Shown here: positions 5,221 to 6,049 of the stretch, piece by piece
Position numbering within the stretch: the stretch's first letter is position 1
Layout: each line of letters begins with the position of its first letter
Assembly (NCBI GenBank): GCA_025062175.1
Contig: JANXAX010000162.1
Location: 1 to 6,049 of the forward strand
Direction of reading: 5' to 3'
Length of the DNA stretch: 6,049 nt
Source of the DNA: Anaerolineae bacterium
Lineage (GTDB): Bacteria; Chloroflexota; Anaerolineae; 4572-78; NAK82
Notes under the pieces: model-generated
The model's database searches: none
Seen by the model: the letters and a program-made list of their open reading frames with translations, nothing else
What the model was told of the DNA's origin: nothing
Position numbers and translations under genes: made by a program

Positions 5221-6049
5221 ATGACAGATAAGTTTGAACGGTTCACCAAGCGAGCACGTCGTGTCCTGACGGCTGCGCAGGAGGAAGCAATCCGCCTGAA
5301 CCACAATTACATCGGCACCGAACATCTCTTGTTGGGACTGGTGCGGGAGGAGAACGGCGTCGCCGTGCGCGTCCTGCGCGAGCTGAATGTCGATCCACAA
5401 CAAGTGCGTGAGATGATCGAACGCACCGTTGGGCGCGGGCAACGCGCCATCCAAGGCAAGCTCACCCTGACACCGCGCACCAAACGCGTGATTGAGCTGG
5501 CCGTGGACGAAGCGCGCCGTATGGGACATCACTATATCGGCACCGAACACCTGCTGCTGGGCATCGTGCGCGAAGGTGAAGGGGTGGCGGTGGAAATCCT
5601 CAAAAGCTTGGGTGTGAGCCTGGAGGCAGTGCGCGCCCAGACCGCCAAGGTGATCGTCGAATCGGTCACCCAGACGGAGACCATGCGCCAGGAACGCCAG
5701 AAGCCTACCCCGCTCGTGGACCAGCTGGCCACCGATCTCACCCAGAAAGCGGCTGAAGGGAAGCTGGATCCGGTCATCGGGCGCAAGAACGAGATCGAAC
5801 GGGTCATCCAGATCCTCTCGCGTCGCACCAAGAACAACCCCGCGTTGATCGGCGAGCCGGGTGTGGGCAAGACCGCCATCGTGGAAGGACTGGCGCAGCG
5901 CATCGTGAACGGCGAGGCGCCGGAGACGTTGCTTGGCCGGCGCGTGGTGCAACTGGACGTCGGCTCGCTGGTGGCCGGTACAATGTACCGTGGCCAGTTC
6001 GAGGAACGCCTAAAGCGCGTCATCGAGGAGATCCGCGAATCGCGCGCTA
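5221..6049 (+). CDS. clpC: ClpC-type AAA+ chaperone, N-terminal third; 3' end outside window
   Basis: The window holds 276 codons of a protein that normally has about 810-850. Two Clp_N repeats fill residues about 5-145, with matching cores HNYIGTEHLLLGLVREENG (28-46) and HHYIGTEHLLLGIVREGEG (103-121). AAA domain 1 begins near 165: LVDQLATDLTQKAAEGKLDP, then VIGRKNEIERVIQILSRRTK, Walker A GEPGVGKT (211-218) and the pore-loop region GTMYRGQFEER (253-263, pore tyrosine Y256). The MTDKFERFTKRARRVL start and close N repeats mark ClpC rather than ClpB or ClpA. It unfolds proteins with ATP and feeds them to ClpP in the cytosol. The M-domain, Walker B and second AAA domain lie beyond the edge. ATG 5221 is supported by GGAG 4 nt upstream. 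The ctsR-mcsA-mcsB genes that precede clpC in Bacillus are absent; an S1 gene is the neighbour instead. Confidence 0.96.
   Translation, partial: MTDKFERFTKRARRVLTAAQEEAIRLNHNYIGTEHLLLGLVREENGVAVRVLRELNVDPQQVREMIERTVGRGQRAIQGKLTLTPRTKRVIELAVDEARRMGHHYIGTEHLLLGIVREGEGVAVEILKSLGVSLEAVRAQTAKVIVESVTQTETMRQERQKPTPLVDQLATDLTQKAAEGKLDPVIGRKNEIERVIQILSRRTKNNPALIGEPGVGKTAIVEGLAQRIVNGEAPETLLGRRVVQLDVGSLVAGTMYRGQFEERLKRVIEEIRESRA
5311..5549 (+). repeat. Direct repeat encoding the two Clp_N units
   Basis: The 14-base string ATCGGCACCGAACA occurs at 5311-5324 and again at 5536-5549, exactly 75 codons apart and in the same frame, encoding IGTEH both times. The surrounding bases are similar but diverged. 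This is the internal duplication of the Clp_N domain, conserved at protein level, not a mobile or recent repeat. Confidence 0.85.

Noticed and set aside
5080..5952. 290-codon minus-strand frame over clpC and the rpsA end
   Set aside because: It is antisense to clear ClpC coding sequence and has no family resemblance. High-GC codon use on the plus strand explains its length.

Overview
The window holds one truncated gene on the minus strand and six genes on the plus strand, the last truncated at the right edge. The protein set suggests a member of the Chloroflexota (possibly Anaerolineae-like): a GAF/PAS sensor kinase, a DUF4388 protein next to a COG2229-type small GTPase and a V4R-domain protein, a four-domain S1 protein, and a ClpC with the D1 pore region GTMYRGQFEER. 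Placement is by protein resemblance only and is moderately confident at best. Base composition is moderately GC-rich and looks uniform. I see no mobile element, CRISPR array, tRNA or rRNA.

Layout. (1) 1-907, minus: GAF-PAS sensor histidine kinase, cut off just at its phospho-acceptor H-box. (2) 908-1133: divergent control region with two near-consensus sigma70-type promoters, each with an exact 17-bp spacer, and each with its -35 element in the centre of its own short inverted repeat. The plus-strand transcript has a leader of about 80 nt with possible competing hairpins, a nine-codon upstream ORF and a small hairpin over the Shine-Dalgarno (SD) sequence. (3) 1134-3163, plus: three closely packed genes for a DUF4388 protein, a Ras-like small GTPase and a cysteine-rich V4R sensor-like protein. 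(4) 3171-3848, plus: thiamine diphosphokinase, 7 bp behind the V4R gene. (5) A strong promoter overlapping the end of that gene, then an S1-domain protein (rpsA-like, 3903-5141). (6) clpC from 5221, running off the window; two Clp_N repeats and the start of AAA domain 1 are present.

How they may work together. Kinase, DUF4388 protein, GTPase and V4R protein together look like a bacterial small-GTPase signalling module. This is reminiscent of the actinobacterial conservons (kinase, roadblock, DUF742 and GTPase) and of MglA systems, but with DUF4388 and V4R in place of roadblock/DUF742. The V4R protein could be the ligand sensor, the GTPase the switch and the DUF4388 protein a partner, effector or regulator; this wiring is inference. 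thiN, rpsA and clpC are housekeeping genes for TPP synthesis, translation and proteolysis. thiN probably shares the signalling transcript, while rpsA starts a new one that may read on into clpC.
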